Source: Hybos culiciformis (Eukaryota; Arthropoda; Insecta; Diptera; Hybotidae). From it: a stretch of DNA of 64,000 bases. A program made the translations under genes and the position numbers. Below, piece after piece: positions 47,121 to 61,300 of this stretch. Every line of letters starts with the position of its first letter. Positions within the stretch are counted from its first letter, which is position 1. The notes beneath the pieces were generated by a model. That model was not told where the DNA came from. It saw only the letters and a list, made by a program, of their open reading frames with translations, and did no database searches. The stretch lies in the NCBI GenBank assembly GCA_964007475.1, contig OZ023275.1:28649619-28713618 (forward strand). Reading direction: 5' to 3'.

Positions 47121-49754
47121 CAGTCTCCTTGAGAACACAATTTTGAATTTGAACCAATTTGTTAAAGTTCAACTTACCAATTTACATTTTTCTAAATTCA
47201 AAAATTTTAGTTTTAATAAATCGATTATAATTCTTTGAACTGCAAAATTTGTTATACCCATGCAATGTGAAACATCAAGAATTTTTATATTACTCAAATT
47301 TTTACAAATTTGTATAATACTTGATGGGTGAAGCTCCAAACCACTCATATATAATTCTTGAAAAATTTTATTCTTCTTATGTGCAATATTTTCTTTAATT
47401 CCATAGCTGGTCATTCGTTCGCAGTTTGAAATATCTAGAGGATAAAAAAATTGATTGGATGTATACTATTAATTTAGAATTGAAAAAAATTAACGTTAAT
47501 AAAATTGGAAAACTTTGAGCCTGTAAATATATTACAGCATTTGTTTTCAAATCTGTCAGAAGTAAGAAGCTCATTCAAGATTTAAGCGTATATCCCCTAA
47601 ATTATGAATCATTATTGTACTCACCTAAAATAATTAAATCTTTTAAATTTTTTGATATATGTTCTAGACTACTATCTGATAAGTGTTTGCATTTCGCCAA
47701 TTTTAATGATTGCAATTTATTTGAAAATCTTGTTAATAATCTTATATTGGCGTCTGTTATTTGCTCACAATTCGATAAATCTAATTCTTTTAAATGATTT
47801 TGAGTAGTAATAAAAATTAGCAACTGTCGAAAAGGTGTTATTTCAATACATCTTAATTTTTCTAAATAAAATCCAGTGAAAATTGTAATTGATGACAGAA
47901 AATCACCAGTGTCTACAACGTGCTTTAAGCTTAAATCCTTTAATGTAGCCGAACTATGTTCAATTATGTTACGAAGAATATTAGCAGTTCTAGTTGTATC
48001 ACTTAAATGATAACTAAATTCAAAATCAATATGTAATTTTTCGAGTTCCGGACATAAATTACATAAACGTTGAATTGATTCAATTTCAGGTGATGAAACT
48101 GCTAAACATAAAGATTTGATATTAAACATATTTTGACGTATTCGATTTTTTTCAACAATTTCAACCAAAAAATTATTATCATCCAAAATATTACAAGATT
48201 TTGTTATAATTATTTCTTTCACATTTGGCATATATTCTATCACATTACAAAATTCATGTGTCGTAAAATTTATATCATCAAATGTTATACTTTCTACAAA
48301 TTCTCCAATATTTTCTAAAAATAAATGACAATCCTCCATTTTTATATCCTCCAAATGGAGATTTGGAAAAGTTCTAAAACTTTTTGCAAAATATTCTGCT
48401 GGTCCAATTAAGTCAGTTAATAAAATTTTTGTAAATTTCAAAACTAATTTTGAATGAAATTCCTCATATTGAGCGGCCTCCATCCATTGATGGCAAGTTT
48501 GTGATGCTGATTGTATATCATCAAATGTTAAGTATCGGTATATTTCAATAAGAATCTAAAATAAAGAAAAAATAAATTTATTATTCACAATTTTAAATAG
48601 GAACTACACAGTATTTTATTGTATATTTATTTTAATTCAAAAATTTCCAACATATGTATAATAAGTAAAAGGATTATATATTTGTAAGAATAATAGCGAT
48701 TATATTTTTACAGGATTAAATTAATGATAATCAAACCTAATTTTTTAGTTGTTAATTTTTTTTATTTGAAAAATTAAAAAAATTTCATCCTGGAAATAAC
48801 ATTTTTAATGTGATTTTTTTAAAAATTTGTGTTAATAAATTTTATAATCATAAAAATAAAAGTGAAAAATTATTCGAATTTTTTATTGATGATTTTGCAA
48901 TGTTTATTCGATTGCGAAAGATTTGAGTGTATCTTTTGAATAGAAGCTAAAATTCCACGGTCTAATTAACAAAATTTTTTACGAACTTTTCATTCATAGA
49001 ACCATCAATGAATGCATGAGACTTAAATGTGCTTAAGTATCTAATATGGTAAATTAGACTGATGAAGTGAACATTTTATATCGTTCTATTAATTTCCTGA
49101 CATTTTAAAATTTCGGCGAAATTAACCAATAATTTCTAAATTTGTATCTTTCTATGCGTATAAATTTCCGATAAGTGTAATTATAAAATCTGTCAATTAA
49201 TGATAATCTGATAAAATTTTCAAGGTATACGATAATCGGATTTCAACTTTTAAAAAGGAATGAAAACACATTTCGGAATTTTTAAAACAAAGGAAAAAAA
49301 TAAATTCAAAATTTTACGAATTGCGCATTTTATAAAAATTTCTTTGTTAAAAACATATTTATTGACTTGAAAATTTTCAAACTTTTTTTTGCGGTTTTTT
49401 TTTCCATCAATGATTAAATTTAACAATATTACTATTTTATAAATGTTTTTTGATCGATTCATATTAACAGAGTTACATGAAATTCACTTTTTATTGGAAC
49501 CACTCATTGTTTCTTTTTTATATTTAATTTAATAAAAATCAAAAAAAAAAAATTTGTAAATTTAATTAAAAACGTAATTTTAATTGTTTTTTTATGTTCA
49601 TATCTTTCATTATAATATTAAATTTTTTATTTTTTTTTCAACTATTATATTTACTATTTTACTGTATAATCTTAATAAAACTTACTTCCATTGGTAAATA
49701 TCCAAATTTTGAACACACAGGTCCATGTTTTTCTTCTTCAAAATCCATTTTCAT
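46488..49754 (-). CDS. F-box / leucine-rich-repeat protein (FBXL type), four exons
   Basis: F-box/LRR proteins are substrate receptors of SCF (Skp1-Cullin-F-box) ubiquitin ligases; the F-box binds Skp1 and the LRRs bind the target. Coding exons on the minus strand: 49754-49686, 48555-47625, 47434-47178, 46853-46488 (1623 nt, 540 residues, phases close). The F-box spans the first intron: YLPMEILIEIYRYLTF, then DDIQSASQTCHQW (residues about 19-47), with the expected LP.E...I..YL and C..W pattern. C-terminal half repeats of the cysteine-containing LRR class are clear: LKELDLSNCEQITDANI, LQSLKLAKCKHLSDSSL, IKILDVSHCMGITNFAV, LKFLNLEKCKLISDYAL and LQYLNLKGCKLITDVSF. The middle (about 60-270) shows weaker LRR spacing. 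I do not recognise a specific ortholog, so no symbol is given. An (AT)n microsatellite sits in its last intron. Confidence 0.85.
47082..47117. repeat. (AT)18 microsatellite
   Basis: An uninterrupted run of AT dinucleotides, about 18 units, inside the last intron of the F-box/LRR gene and about 60 bases past its exon 3 donor. Confidence 0.95.
48556..49685 (-). other. F-box gene intron 1
   Basis: A 1.1-kb AT-rich intron that interrupts the F-box between codons for PME and ILI. Donor GTAAGT at 49685; acceptor TTTTAG at 48556. No nested feature was seen. Confidence 0.7.
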
Positions 49755-52700
49755 AATGAAAATTTCGGAAAATTTTATTTTATAAATCACAATATCTTTT
49801 TATAGAATATTATTTAGAATAATAATAAAAAAAAAATATATATCTAGAATATATTATATTATAAATATGTGCATATATTATGCTTTTTTGCATATATCTA
49901 TAATATATAAATTATATCTTATGTTTTCATTATTTTTTTGACCAAACAAAGAACGTTTTGTAATAAAAAAAAATATTTTTTATATATTTATATAGATTTT
50001 TGTTAATAAATATTTATTTCTAATTATTTTGTATATTTTATAATCGGAAAACAAAAATTAAAAAAAAAATATTTAAAATGAAAATTTTCAGAAGAAATTT
50101 ATAATTGCAAAATGTTTATATAAATGTCGTTAGTTAAAAGTATTTACATATTAAATGTATTTTCGAAAGTCAGATTATATTTTTTTTTAATCATAATACA
50201 TAAGCATTTATACTTTATAGTTTCTTAGAGTTACTTTCATTGGATTTTCAGAACTACATTTTATATATAAATTCTAAATTTATGTTTAAGTGCGATGATG
50301 CCCTTATTAAAGAGATGAACCATCTTATATTTAGATAATACATATAGTTAAATATGTTTTGCTACTGAACTAATGATAATTTTCAAAAAGTAAAAAAATT
50401 TTCCAACACATAAACACATAATTTTTATTTTTTTAAAGAACATTTTTTTGAAAAATGCGAAATAATTTTTCTCACATAAAACCTTTTGTTTTGAAAATGT
50501 AGCAGAAAAAATTTAGTATCTAAGTTTTAATGTTTTATGTCCAAAAATGTAAAAATCGAAAATGAATGATTAAAATTCCCTTCTTTATAGAACTTAAAAA
50601 TTATTTGAATGTTAAAGGTATCTAGAACTGACAGACATGTTTTCGAAATATACATGCATTGACCAGAATTGCTATTTTCATCTAATTTCAAATGATATCT
50701 ATAAATATTATATAGTGAGTGAATTTAAAGTGATTAACGAAAAATTAACAGCTGCGAGCTAATTATCTTTGTATGTGGGCTTACAGAAAAAAAAAATTCG
50801 AAATTGTTGGGAACGAAAGTTTATATGTTAGAAAATGAAAAAATGATTGTTTTATTAAACATGCAGTTGTACTGATTTTTTTTGTCGACCCATATAGTTT
50901 TTATTTTTTGATCATTTAAGTATTAAGTCCTATTAAAATCTTAACGAGCTTTGAGAAAATATTAATTTTCTAGCGATATCCCTTTATGCAACTTGTATTT
51001 GCAATTTTGTAGGAAGGCCTATTTGGTCAATAAGAATCCAAAATTGTAGATTACAACTGGCGGTTGGTCAATGGGATTTGTGTCTATGGAATAATCGTAT
51101 AAATATGAAGCAAAAAATTATATTATAGATAATAATAATTGCAAAAATCCAATTGACAAAATTCCTTCCTGAAGCATTCTTCGTTTACTCGAGAATATTG
51201 TTTTCTAATGTAAAGTACGTATGTAATGTATTAAAAAAATAATTTAAGCTTTCTTCAAAATATTGAGATAATGTCTACATACCTATAGACATTTGATATT
51301 ATCTTGCTTTCAAAACGACATTACTTCTAATGAAAAAAAAAAAACGTCATAATCTATATAGAAATTTTTTCATTTTCAAAACTACATAACGTCTAGGAAA
51401 AAATAACCTACAGACCTTATGTCGTTTCCAAAGCGAGAGGAATTTGTATGATTTTTTTCGTATACATTATCATTAACTTTAATGATTGTTTGAAATATAT
51501 TTGCAAATAGAAATATATCCTATAGACATTTGATATTATCTTGCCAAGGAATATTAGCTTTGCCTTTAAAGTAAATAATTGTAGATGATGACTTCTGGGG
51601 ACTTACTGAAATTTTCTATGTTTAGAAACAGCCGTGGATTCTATTTAGATAAGTTTGAAATAAATTATATAATATATATTGTATAATATATTATTTTTTA
51701 TTTTTTTAAGGTTCACATTAAGTATCCCTATTAATTCTATCTTAGTGATATTATCTATCGAATTGGTTTATGAGATGTTGAAATAAAAATAAGAAAACAA
51801 AGTTTTTTTTTTAATTCATATTTTATATATATTTTTTATATATTCATTTTAATTCCATTCTTTTTGAAAGAAATGTTTTTTATTTTATTATTATAATTAT
51901 AAATATTCAGAAATTATAAAAAAAAAGAAAATTTGGGAATATTAATAATATCTTTTTTATCAAAATTCAAAAACTCATTAATAATGTATTTACTTTTTTA
52001 ATAAAAGTACATTATAATTTATATTCTTATATTTAAAATTATGAAAGATATTATTATTTCATTTTTTTTTTTTGAAACCCCTTATCTCTAAATAGTAGGT
52101 ACAAATTATTTAGAAAAATAGTATATAATTCAAATTATAATCATAAATCACAATAAATTTTATTTTCATAGAAATTAAAAATATTTAAAAACTAAAAAAA
52201 AAAATGAATCCTTTATATTTTTGAAATTTTTTCTTTATTTTAAATGTTAAACTCCCAAAATCATTAAAAAATGGGATAATAGGATTAGAAATAATTATGA
52301 AATAAAGATGAAAATATTCATTCCTATTAGTAATTTATAACGATATCCCAAATACCTAAAAAGTTTGAAGCCAGTGCTCAACAATAAATTCAAACATTAA
52401 TCTATCTTAAATGACCAATAAATAAAGTATTTAATTATGAATAAAATATTATTGATATTTAAAAACTTATATATTAATCATTTTCGTAGGTTGTCTTCAT
52501 GACATAAAATTATAGTAATTTTTTTTTCCAAATTCTTACAAATATATAATATAAAGGATTAAATGGAAAATGAATTTTATTACAATGAAAAAATTCTTAG
52601 ATATAAAATTTAATTCAACAATTTTTTATATTTTTTTTTTCATAATTAATCATAAGCTTAATTTAACTCGTCACAGAACGATTTTGACATTTCCAATGTA

Positions 52701-53097
52701 TTGTTGAGCTTGAATAAAATATAGGATTTAATAACCATAAACGTGCCAGCCATGTTGGGATTTCTTTATGGCTCGGTTGTTTTGTTACAGTTGGGTTATC
52801 ATTATTTCTAATAAAACTGGAACTTTGTAATAAAACCATACTTTGAAATTTTAATTGTATATTATAAAGGTGCAAAAATTAAATTATTAAAAAGAAAGGA
52901 GTTTCTATATTTTTAGCTTTTTTTAATTTTTTTATTTAATTTTTTTTTTTTTTAATTTTTTGTCAATAATTTTTTTTACTTTTTTTATTCAGTAATTTAT
53001 TTTAATTTAAGTTGTTAGTATAATTCAATTTTTCTTTTTGTATGATAAGTTCTTTATTTTGTGTTTTATTTTTAAACTTCTTAAAATGTTTTTCTTA
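49755..53097. other. Intergenic DNA between NUPR1-type gene and F-box gene
   Basis: About 3.3 kb of AT-rich DNA. The F-box gene promoter should lie near its left end and the NUPR1 3' UTR at its right end. A 26-bp segment, CCTATAGACATTTGATATTA then TCTTGC, occurs twice exactly (51282-51307 and 51519-51544). A minus-strand ORF at 52663-52875 has a more protein-like composition than other spurious ORFs, but no homology or splice model supports it. Confidence 0.4.
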
Positions 53098-55390
53098 TCA
53101 GTTTTTGGTAGCTTTTTTATTATTTTCAGTATTCATTAGTTTAGTCAAAATTTTTCTAGAATGTCCTGATGGATCAAAATGATTTGTGTGTAAAGATGAT
53201 TCTTTTTTAGATCTGAAATGAGAGAAAAAAAATATTTTAAAAACTTATATGTATATGAAGTTGAAGACGCGTTTTATAATAAATTTGACAGACCAAGAGG
53301 TTTAAAAAATTTTTAACTTTCAGTATATTAGAATTTATTTAGTTTTTCTTCTGAGAGGAATAAAATTAAATTAAAATATTTTCTATTAACTGACACTAGG
53401 GAGGTATACAATTTTGTACTATTAGTTAGTTATGTCTATAATATTATAATTTAAGATCATAAAAATAAATTATTTCTCGTTCAAAAATATTTTAAAATTC
53501 TGAAAGGCGTTATTTAAATCCCACGGTCGATATTTTTGTGAACGAAGGAAAATAGTTTTTATAACTTGTTTTTTGTTTTTTTTTTTTGCTCTTAAGTTAA
53601 AAATATTTTTAAATAATCGGTAGAGGAAAAAAAGGGGTACAACAAAATTAACAAATTTAAAAAAATCATTAATTGTATATATTATATTTAAAGTTCTTGA
53701 AATCGGATACATAAAATAAAACTACTTATTTAATAAAAATATTTATTTGTCAAATTGAAGCTAATATTGATATTGATCGATAAAAAATTAGCTATAAAAT
53801 GTGTACATATATAATTACGTCTTGATAAGCAAAATAAGTATTAAATAAGTAAGTATGTTAAAAAAGTTTTGGTAAATAACTTGAAGATAAATATTACTTA
53901 TTTTTAAAAATTTTGAAGTTTTTTTTAAAAATATCGCATTATTCTATAATAAATCTTTTGGCCTTTAAACTGATTTTTAAAGGAACAGTAAAATAACATT
54001 GTCAATAGATCTGTTTAATAAGAATATGTTAAGTTAAAGAATTATTACGAAAAAAAAAAAAAAGAATCTTAAATTCCTCCTAAACAATAGTTTGAGAGAA
54101 GAGATCTAAAAATCCCATACGAAAGTCATTGAGAATTAACTGAAGAAGAAATCGAATAATGCATAATAATCATTTTATTTTAATTTTACATTTCTTAAAT
54201 ATTTACGCGTAAATACATTTATAAATGATAAATAAATTTAATTTATTTAAAATTAAATAATTCTCATATCCAAATATTATTATTGTATGTTTTGAAATTT
54301 ATTTTTAGAAATTCAATGAAACTTTAAGTTGATATACAAAACTGTATTTACTTATATGAGAACTTCTATCTGTCTTTCGTAATAAAATATAATAAAATAC
54401 AGATTGTGTATTTTTCTATTTTTACGATATTAAAGATATTTTTGTTTAATTCTTGAATAATAATAACGTAATTTCTTTGTTTATACACAATTATTTGTAA
54501 AACCAAATAAAACAGTGACAAACAAAAACAAAATAAAGCTGTACATGAACTGCTGTTGCAAAGTCAATGGTGTTTAATTTATCGAAGTTCAAAACAATTA
54601 TTATAAAAAAAAAATATATATGTTTATATATAATTATATACTATATAACTCTGCTATGAAATCAGAATTTTGAAAGTGAAAGTGAAAGTTTTATAAGTTT
54701 TTTTTTATAATAACGTCTTTATACTTTCAACTTATTTATAATTTATTTCAATTTGTTGCTTTTATTGTATATTTACTCCTTGTGGGTAACCGGTTAAAGT
54801 CAACATTTTTAATTCACCTCAAAATGCTAATTGAATAATTTTATAGATTTGAAATTATTTAAATTATATATATTTAAAATGAAATTAGAGTTTTCATAGT
54901 TATGATAGTGGAATTGGGAAAGTGAACAGATTAATTTTATAATTATATTCTCATTTTAAATGCGCGCATAAAACAAAGAGGAAAAATAATATTAACTATA
55001 TTTCCTTTAAAAGTTCGCTATTGATTTCAAACTATTATTTTTTTTTTTATTTTAACAAAATAAAAATAATTTTTCCGTATTTATTAACGTTATATTTATT
55101 TCAACTTAATATTCATTAAGAACAAAAAAAAAAGAAAAACAAGTTTTATATAAAATTTTTTTTTTTTTTTTATTATTAAAATTGTGTATAAAAAATCACA
55201 CAAAAGATTTATAATTAAAAATTTTTCTTTCCCCTAATTCTATAAATTTTATTAAGTTTTTAGAGAAATAATTTTCTAAAAATATATATGAAATATATTA
55301 TAATTTTATTTACCTTTTGTGTCCGGAATAAATATGCTTGTCGTGATCAAAATTATAATGTTCGTATTGATCGAAATGAGCTTCTGACAT
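53098..55390 (-). CDS. Nupr1: NUPR1 (p8) ortholog, two exons, 63 residues
   Basis: NUPR1 is a small, disordered, basic helix-loop-helix-like stress protein that acts in the nucleus on chromatin and transcription (family knowledge). Coding exons on the minus strand are 55390-55314 and 53212-53098, joined in phase through a split AGA codon (192 nt, 63 residues). The N-terminus MSEAHFDQYEHYNFDHDKHI is followed by a basic linker. The family's conserved core comes next: TNHFDPSGHSRKILTKLMNT, then KKATKN. It aligns with the vertebrate TNRPSPGGHERKLVTKLQNS core, including the invariant GH.RK and TKL residues. The protein is far shorter than average, so it is easily missed by ORF finders. The intron is 2.1 kb. 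Splice sites are AAAAG/GTAAAT and TTTCAG. Confidence 0.9.
53213..55313 (-). other. NUPR1 intron
   Basis: A 2.1-kb AT-rich intron. A short ORF on the minus strand at 53470-53712 lies within it and lacks support. No other feature was recognised. Confidence 0.7.
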
Positions 55391-58300
55391 ATTTTCTTCT
55401 ATTTCGGTAATTTTGAAGCTTATATTAATTAAAATTTGATTAATTAAATTTTTTGGTAGATTTTCTTTTGTTTTGTTTTAATATTTTTCTTTAATTTAAA
55501 ATGTGCGTAGAACTGTATTCTATATAAATTGTTTTTATTTTTTGTTTTCAAGTGTTCAATGGATTTTTTATAAAGTTATTGTATATTTTTTTAACTTTGT
55601 TTTATTTAATAATTATTAAAAAAAAAACTGGATTGTCTCTTAACGGAGAACTTGATAGTTCTTTCAATGAGTTAAAAAAAAAATTAGCGTCTTTCGTCGT
55701 CTGAAAGAATCAATTGACTAAATTATTTAAATGTTTTTCACTTCTATTTATACCGGCAATTTTTTTTTTATTTTTCATAAAATATATACATTTTATTATA
55801 TATTTGTTTAATATACATATATAAATAATACTATATACGTTCACATAATAAAAAATAAATAAATAAAGTAAATAAATATAATGTTTGAAAAAAAAAAAAC
55901 TTTATAAAAAAATATGAAACATTTATTGTTTATTTTGATGTTCTTTTTTCAGTGTATTATAAGGTAAGGAAAAATTTTAAATGTAGAGGTATCTTATTTT
56001 ATATATTTATTAAAGTTGATCAATAACTTATTGAAGAGTGTACATGATAGATGATTTCTTTATGAATAATTTATATTCTATGCGTAATATACTTAAATAG
56101 TAAAACATTAATTATATTATACTTAAAAATATGTGTATAATAATTATGTCGATTTAGAAGAAATACTTGAATGGAAATTTAAATAAAATCATTGGATTTC
56201 GTCATCAGCTTTAATTCAGATCTGTTGACTCATGAGCAAGCTAAAATCTAAGTCTTAAGTCAAATATTCGATTATTTTTGTATATTAAGATTGTATTTGA
56301 TTTTAGTATTTGAGTAATTTATTTGGTGTATTGAAGTCGTTATATTTATTTATAGGGGCTGAAAATGTGTAATACGTACATTTATTTAAGTCATTGTATT
56401 TATGAAAAATTTGCTTAATCAATAAAAAAAAATATCTCATTGGAAAATATGAGCTATACTAAATCAGTGGAAACTAAAAAAAAAAAAAAACCTCTGATAT
56501 AGTTAACTATATGTAACTGCGTAAAAAATTTCTATTTTCGAACTTACTAAAATTTTTTTTAATTAATCTATATAATTTTATAATTATTAAAGTTTAACAA
56601 ATTTTTTAAAGCACATTTATTATTATTTGTAGGTACAAAATGAAATTTTCGACCGGTAAATTTCGATTGATTGCTGCCCAATTTCGTAAAATATTTAAAT
56701 ACTTTTACAATAAATCTTAGAATCCAGTACATTTCTACCCTTCTTATAATAAAAAAAAGTCTTGATTATTTTTATGCTTATGATATCTTCTACAATAAAT
56801 TCACATAAATTAGTGTAATATATACATAAAGTTCATATAAATATAGTATGTATAGGTATATAAGTACATAATAAGTATTGCAGATGTTTTTGTTTTTATT
56901 TTTGTTTTTGCCAAAGTCTATAGCTATATAAAATATTCGTTGCGGCCAAATTAAAAAAAAAAAAGTTGCTTTATGTACATTTACATACATATCATGCATA
57001 CATACATTATGTATGTACATATTTATATTAATAATAAGATAAAAATTCAATTTTTTTTTAGATATAATTTTGACTTTTAGTCTTGTTTAATTCTTTGAAA
57101 AAGTGTTATATTTATTTTATTACAAAATTCGATGTAGACATGATGTAATACAGAATTTAGACTAAAATTTCTAATCATTGAATTTTAATGATAAACATTA
57201 GAATTAAGCAATGATAAAACGCGAAAATTTCATTGTACGCACTAAATTTTATTCCATTCCATTTATGGCCAGTTGGCCATAAAAAATGTTTTTGAATCTT
57301 TGTTGTATGTCTAAAATGAATATTTTCTGTGACATTAAATAACATTAGATTAGTTTAATTTTAATCTTTTTGGGGGAAAAAGATCAAGAGGACCTATCTT
57401 TTTTATAAAAATTGTCAACTTAAAGTATCCCATTAGCTTACATTATTAAAGACCTTTCAAGAAAGTAAATATTTTAAAATTATTTACATTTTTGGAACAA
57501 AAATTCTAAACTTAAATTTTAATGATATGAAATTACATAATTATGCAAACTTACAGAAACTTCAACAAGAATGAAATAATAAAAAAAAATATGTATCTAT
57601 ATATTTATACATATATATTAATTTTGAATATTAACACTTAGTGGGATTCGTAATAGAAGCAAAACAAAATACGATTTTCTTGCAGTCAAAGAAAATAATT
57701 TTTTTTATACCATATCTTATAATAGAATTATGTTATTCTTTTATGTAGTACTTCAACTCTTTTCTAGAATATAAAAAATCTTATTTATATAACGATAGAA
57801 AATATGTATTTTAATAAATAAGTAGTTAAATATTAAGTGTATAATCTCCTTTAAAGTCAGTTCAACAACAAATATAATATAGGTACCTACATATTCTTTA
57901 TTACATTTTTGAATAAGTATAACAATTTTTTATAATATATAATACATAATAACAAGTGTAGCGTCAACGTCAGCGATTAAAATTTGATGAGTTGAATCAG
58001 GTTTTAATGTTTTCGATGCAATTATTTGTTTTTACGTCTTAGGTAAATTTTTTGATTAATTATTTTTTTCAACGTTATACAAAATATTATTAAATGCGAT
58101 GTGAATAGTTAAATTATGCTGACTGACATTTATATTATATTGAATGTAGAATATACGAGTACATAGTTATATTGTTATATGTAATAAATAAAAATTGATA
58201 GACGTAATGATCATGTCATTTTGGCTACCGCTTATATTCTAAATTAAATTCAACACTATTTTTCAACTCAACCATTAACTATAAATTAGCCTTGTTTCTT

Positions 58301-61300
58301 ATATAAAAAATAATTTTTTTCATCCACCTTTTTTGCATATTTAATGGAATGGTCATGATAGAGCATAATATTTGATAAATAATATAGTACATATCTTACC
58401 TCTGTATTATTGCATATTCAATTTTATTATGAAAATATTTATAAGTTTATTTTTTTTTTTGCCAAAAGAATCGTGGTATGTTTCAGAATCTGTAATAGTA
58501 AAATACAAATAAATAATGTTGACAAAATTTAACATTTTACTTATCAAACAATGAAGAGTACATTTTTAAGTATTAATTTAAGACTTATGATAATGATTAT
58601 GTCCTAATAATATTGATGGCCATAGCTTTCGGTCATTGCTCTTCTATTATTTATTCAAATGTGAAAACTTTTCTTATCAATACTGTTGGTGTAAATGTAA
58701 AATAATAAATATTATAATTTAAATTTTTTTACAACACTATTCTAATATCATTTTCATATAAAATATGTCTAAAAATATAGTAATAATTAATAACAATTTA
58801 ACAATACTTTAGAATTATTATTATTATTCAACAATAACGAAATTAAGTTGTTATAAATAATTAAAAAAGAAAACAATATAAAAAAAAAAAACTCCTGTAA
58901 TAATTAAAATGACAAATATTTATTCTAAAACCTTCGAATAATAGCGATAAGAAGCTATAGTTAATTAAAATTTACTTTAATAGATCAGACCTAAGAGCTT
59001 ACTCAATGTTAGACAAATAAATGGTATATTTAGTAGTACCTTGTAGTTTAATCAATTTGTTTAAAAATGATTAAAGACCACTTAACTATATATTTTGATA
59101 CAACGTTTTATCATATGTTCATTATTAAACTTAGATATATCTATATAAAAAAAATTTTAATGTTTAGGTAATAATCTGTAAATAATATACTACGCGCAAA
59201 ATAGACTGGTTCGAACATTTAAATTTTATGTGTATTGTTAATTTAAATTAATGAAAAAAACATTTTTTTTCTATACTATATACACATCAAATATAAAATA
59301 ATTGCAAAATAAGAATTTCTATGGTAATTTAAAATTCTTAAAAAAAAATAGTTAGGTCTTGACTTTTGAGGATATTATTTATAGGCCTCTTGTCGTTATT
59401 TAGTTGAGGAAAATATCTTTGGTTAATTTTGTAAATAATGGTAATTAATAATATTATCACAAGCGTTAATAAAAACAATTACATATACTTACTATTCCAA
59501 TTCATTATTATTATTATTATTATTCTTTACATACGCTTATTAGCTTTATTAAAAGTGCTTAAACTTATAATTTTTTTTTCGCTGATTAGGGTTACAATAA
59601 AGTTTTCGTTAATTTATGAAATTATATATTGTCTATGACAGGCGTTATCAGTTAATAATATATTTATTCAAAATGTATTTACATTTTTATATCAAAATCG
59701 TAATATTAGCCAATTCATATGCTTTATTTATTTATTTATTTATTTTAAATTCAAAATTTTCCACTAGTCTGTATGGAACCGAAAGTATGTCTTTAAAGAA
59801 CTTTTAAGTTATTTAATTGTTTGAAAATTATAATATTATATGCATTATTTGTTCTTAGGTTAAATGAAAATTTATATTCTTAACTAGAATTTTCATTATT
59901 ATTTTATCAAGTAAGTCCACAGTTTGAAGAATCAAAATGGAATAATTTAAGAATCAGCAGTTTCGTGTTCTGATCGCATGTCATATTTATTCATAATATT
60001 TAGCACAGTTATATTATAACATACTCATTGATTTTCACTGCTCACGTTTATTCCTATATTTAATTTGAAAATATGTGTAAGATTTATAAAATTCATATCA
60101 TTATTTTATTCTGTACTATCTTATCAACCTTATCTACCTACTTTATAATTTTCGTATCATAAATAAAGACAATTTGATCAATGATGTTAAGTTTTAAATT
60201 TTGTTCGATATTATTTATTATTACAACCTATAATGTTACCTACATATTTTTTGATTTTATAAAAATATTAATTATGTGATAAATGTGGTGTTGGTGTTTT
60301 AACGTTATTAAAAAAAATCTGCTTGCATAGATAGATCGTGCTAGAATTTTAGTATGAAACTGAATCGTCATTGAATCAATTTTACATAAGGTTTTCTAAA
60401 TATATTTGTACATAATACACATATGTATATTAGTTAAATTGTCATTCATATTTATATGTGATGAAAAGTACACATGCTTATGTGTTATATTTTTATTTTA
60501 TGTTTTTAATTTTTTTTTTTATACTTCCGTATTTATTTATTATCGTAATATGATCAAATTGAATTCATAAAAATTAATGCGCTTGAAAATATTTTTAATT
60601 AAAAAAATTTCGCAAAGTATAATAAAAATTCTTTGGCTCTTTTATAATAAGAAGAAAAATAATAGAAGCGTAAATTATAAGTCTAAGAATTTTCGTGTAA
60701 AATTTACAACAAAATGTATATGCTATATAATATATATACTTACATAAATTTGTACAAATAGAAATGCAATCTGATAGACATGTTGGCATTACATTCTAAA
60801 TGTTGTTATTTTCATAAACAATAAATTGTAGGGATAAAGATGATGGTATTCATTTTAGTCGGCATAATTTTAATGAAAGTACTTAGAAGAATATATGCAT
60901 ATTGTTTTGTTGAATTAAGTTTTTTACCTATTTTTGTACACAGTATAACAGTAAACTATAGATATAGTACAATAAAATAAATTATTATCTTAGTTATTTT
61001 TAGACATATGTACTATATTTCGGATAAACAAGGAGCACATATGGAAAATGAAGATCTTATATGTATATGTGTAGAAATTATTATTACAAATGCTCATGTG
61101 ACATATTTTTGAATATTGTTGAGTATAAGTTTTTGATTTTAAGCCAGAAGTAATGTTAACTCGACTTATTGTTTTCTATTAGATATTTTGATAACATTAT
61201 CTAATTTAATTGCTTTAAATATTTAATTATGCAATATTTATATAATATTTATAATATTAACTTCAAAATACTTGCCGGTTAAGCAAAAATTTATCGCTAA

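Noticed and set aside
47020..47238. 72-codon ORF crossing the (AT)n run
   Set aside because: It includes the Tyr-Ile repeat coded by the microsatellite and lies in an F-box gene intron and antisense to its exon 3.
59438..59807. Two overlapping ORFs rich in Ile/Leu/Tyr
   Set aside because: Hydrophobic low-complexity frames are expected in AT-rich DNA. There are no splice signals or recognisable motifs.
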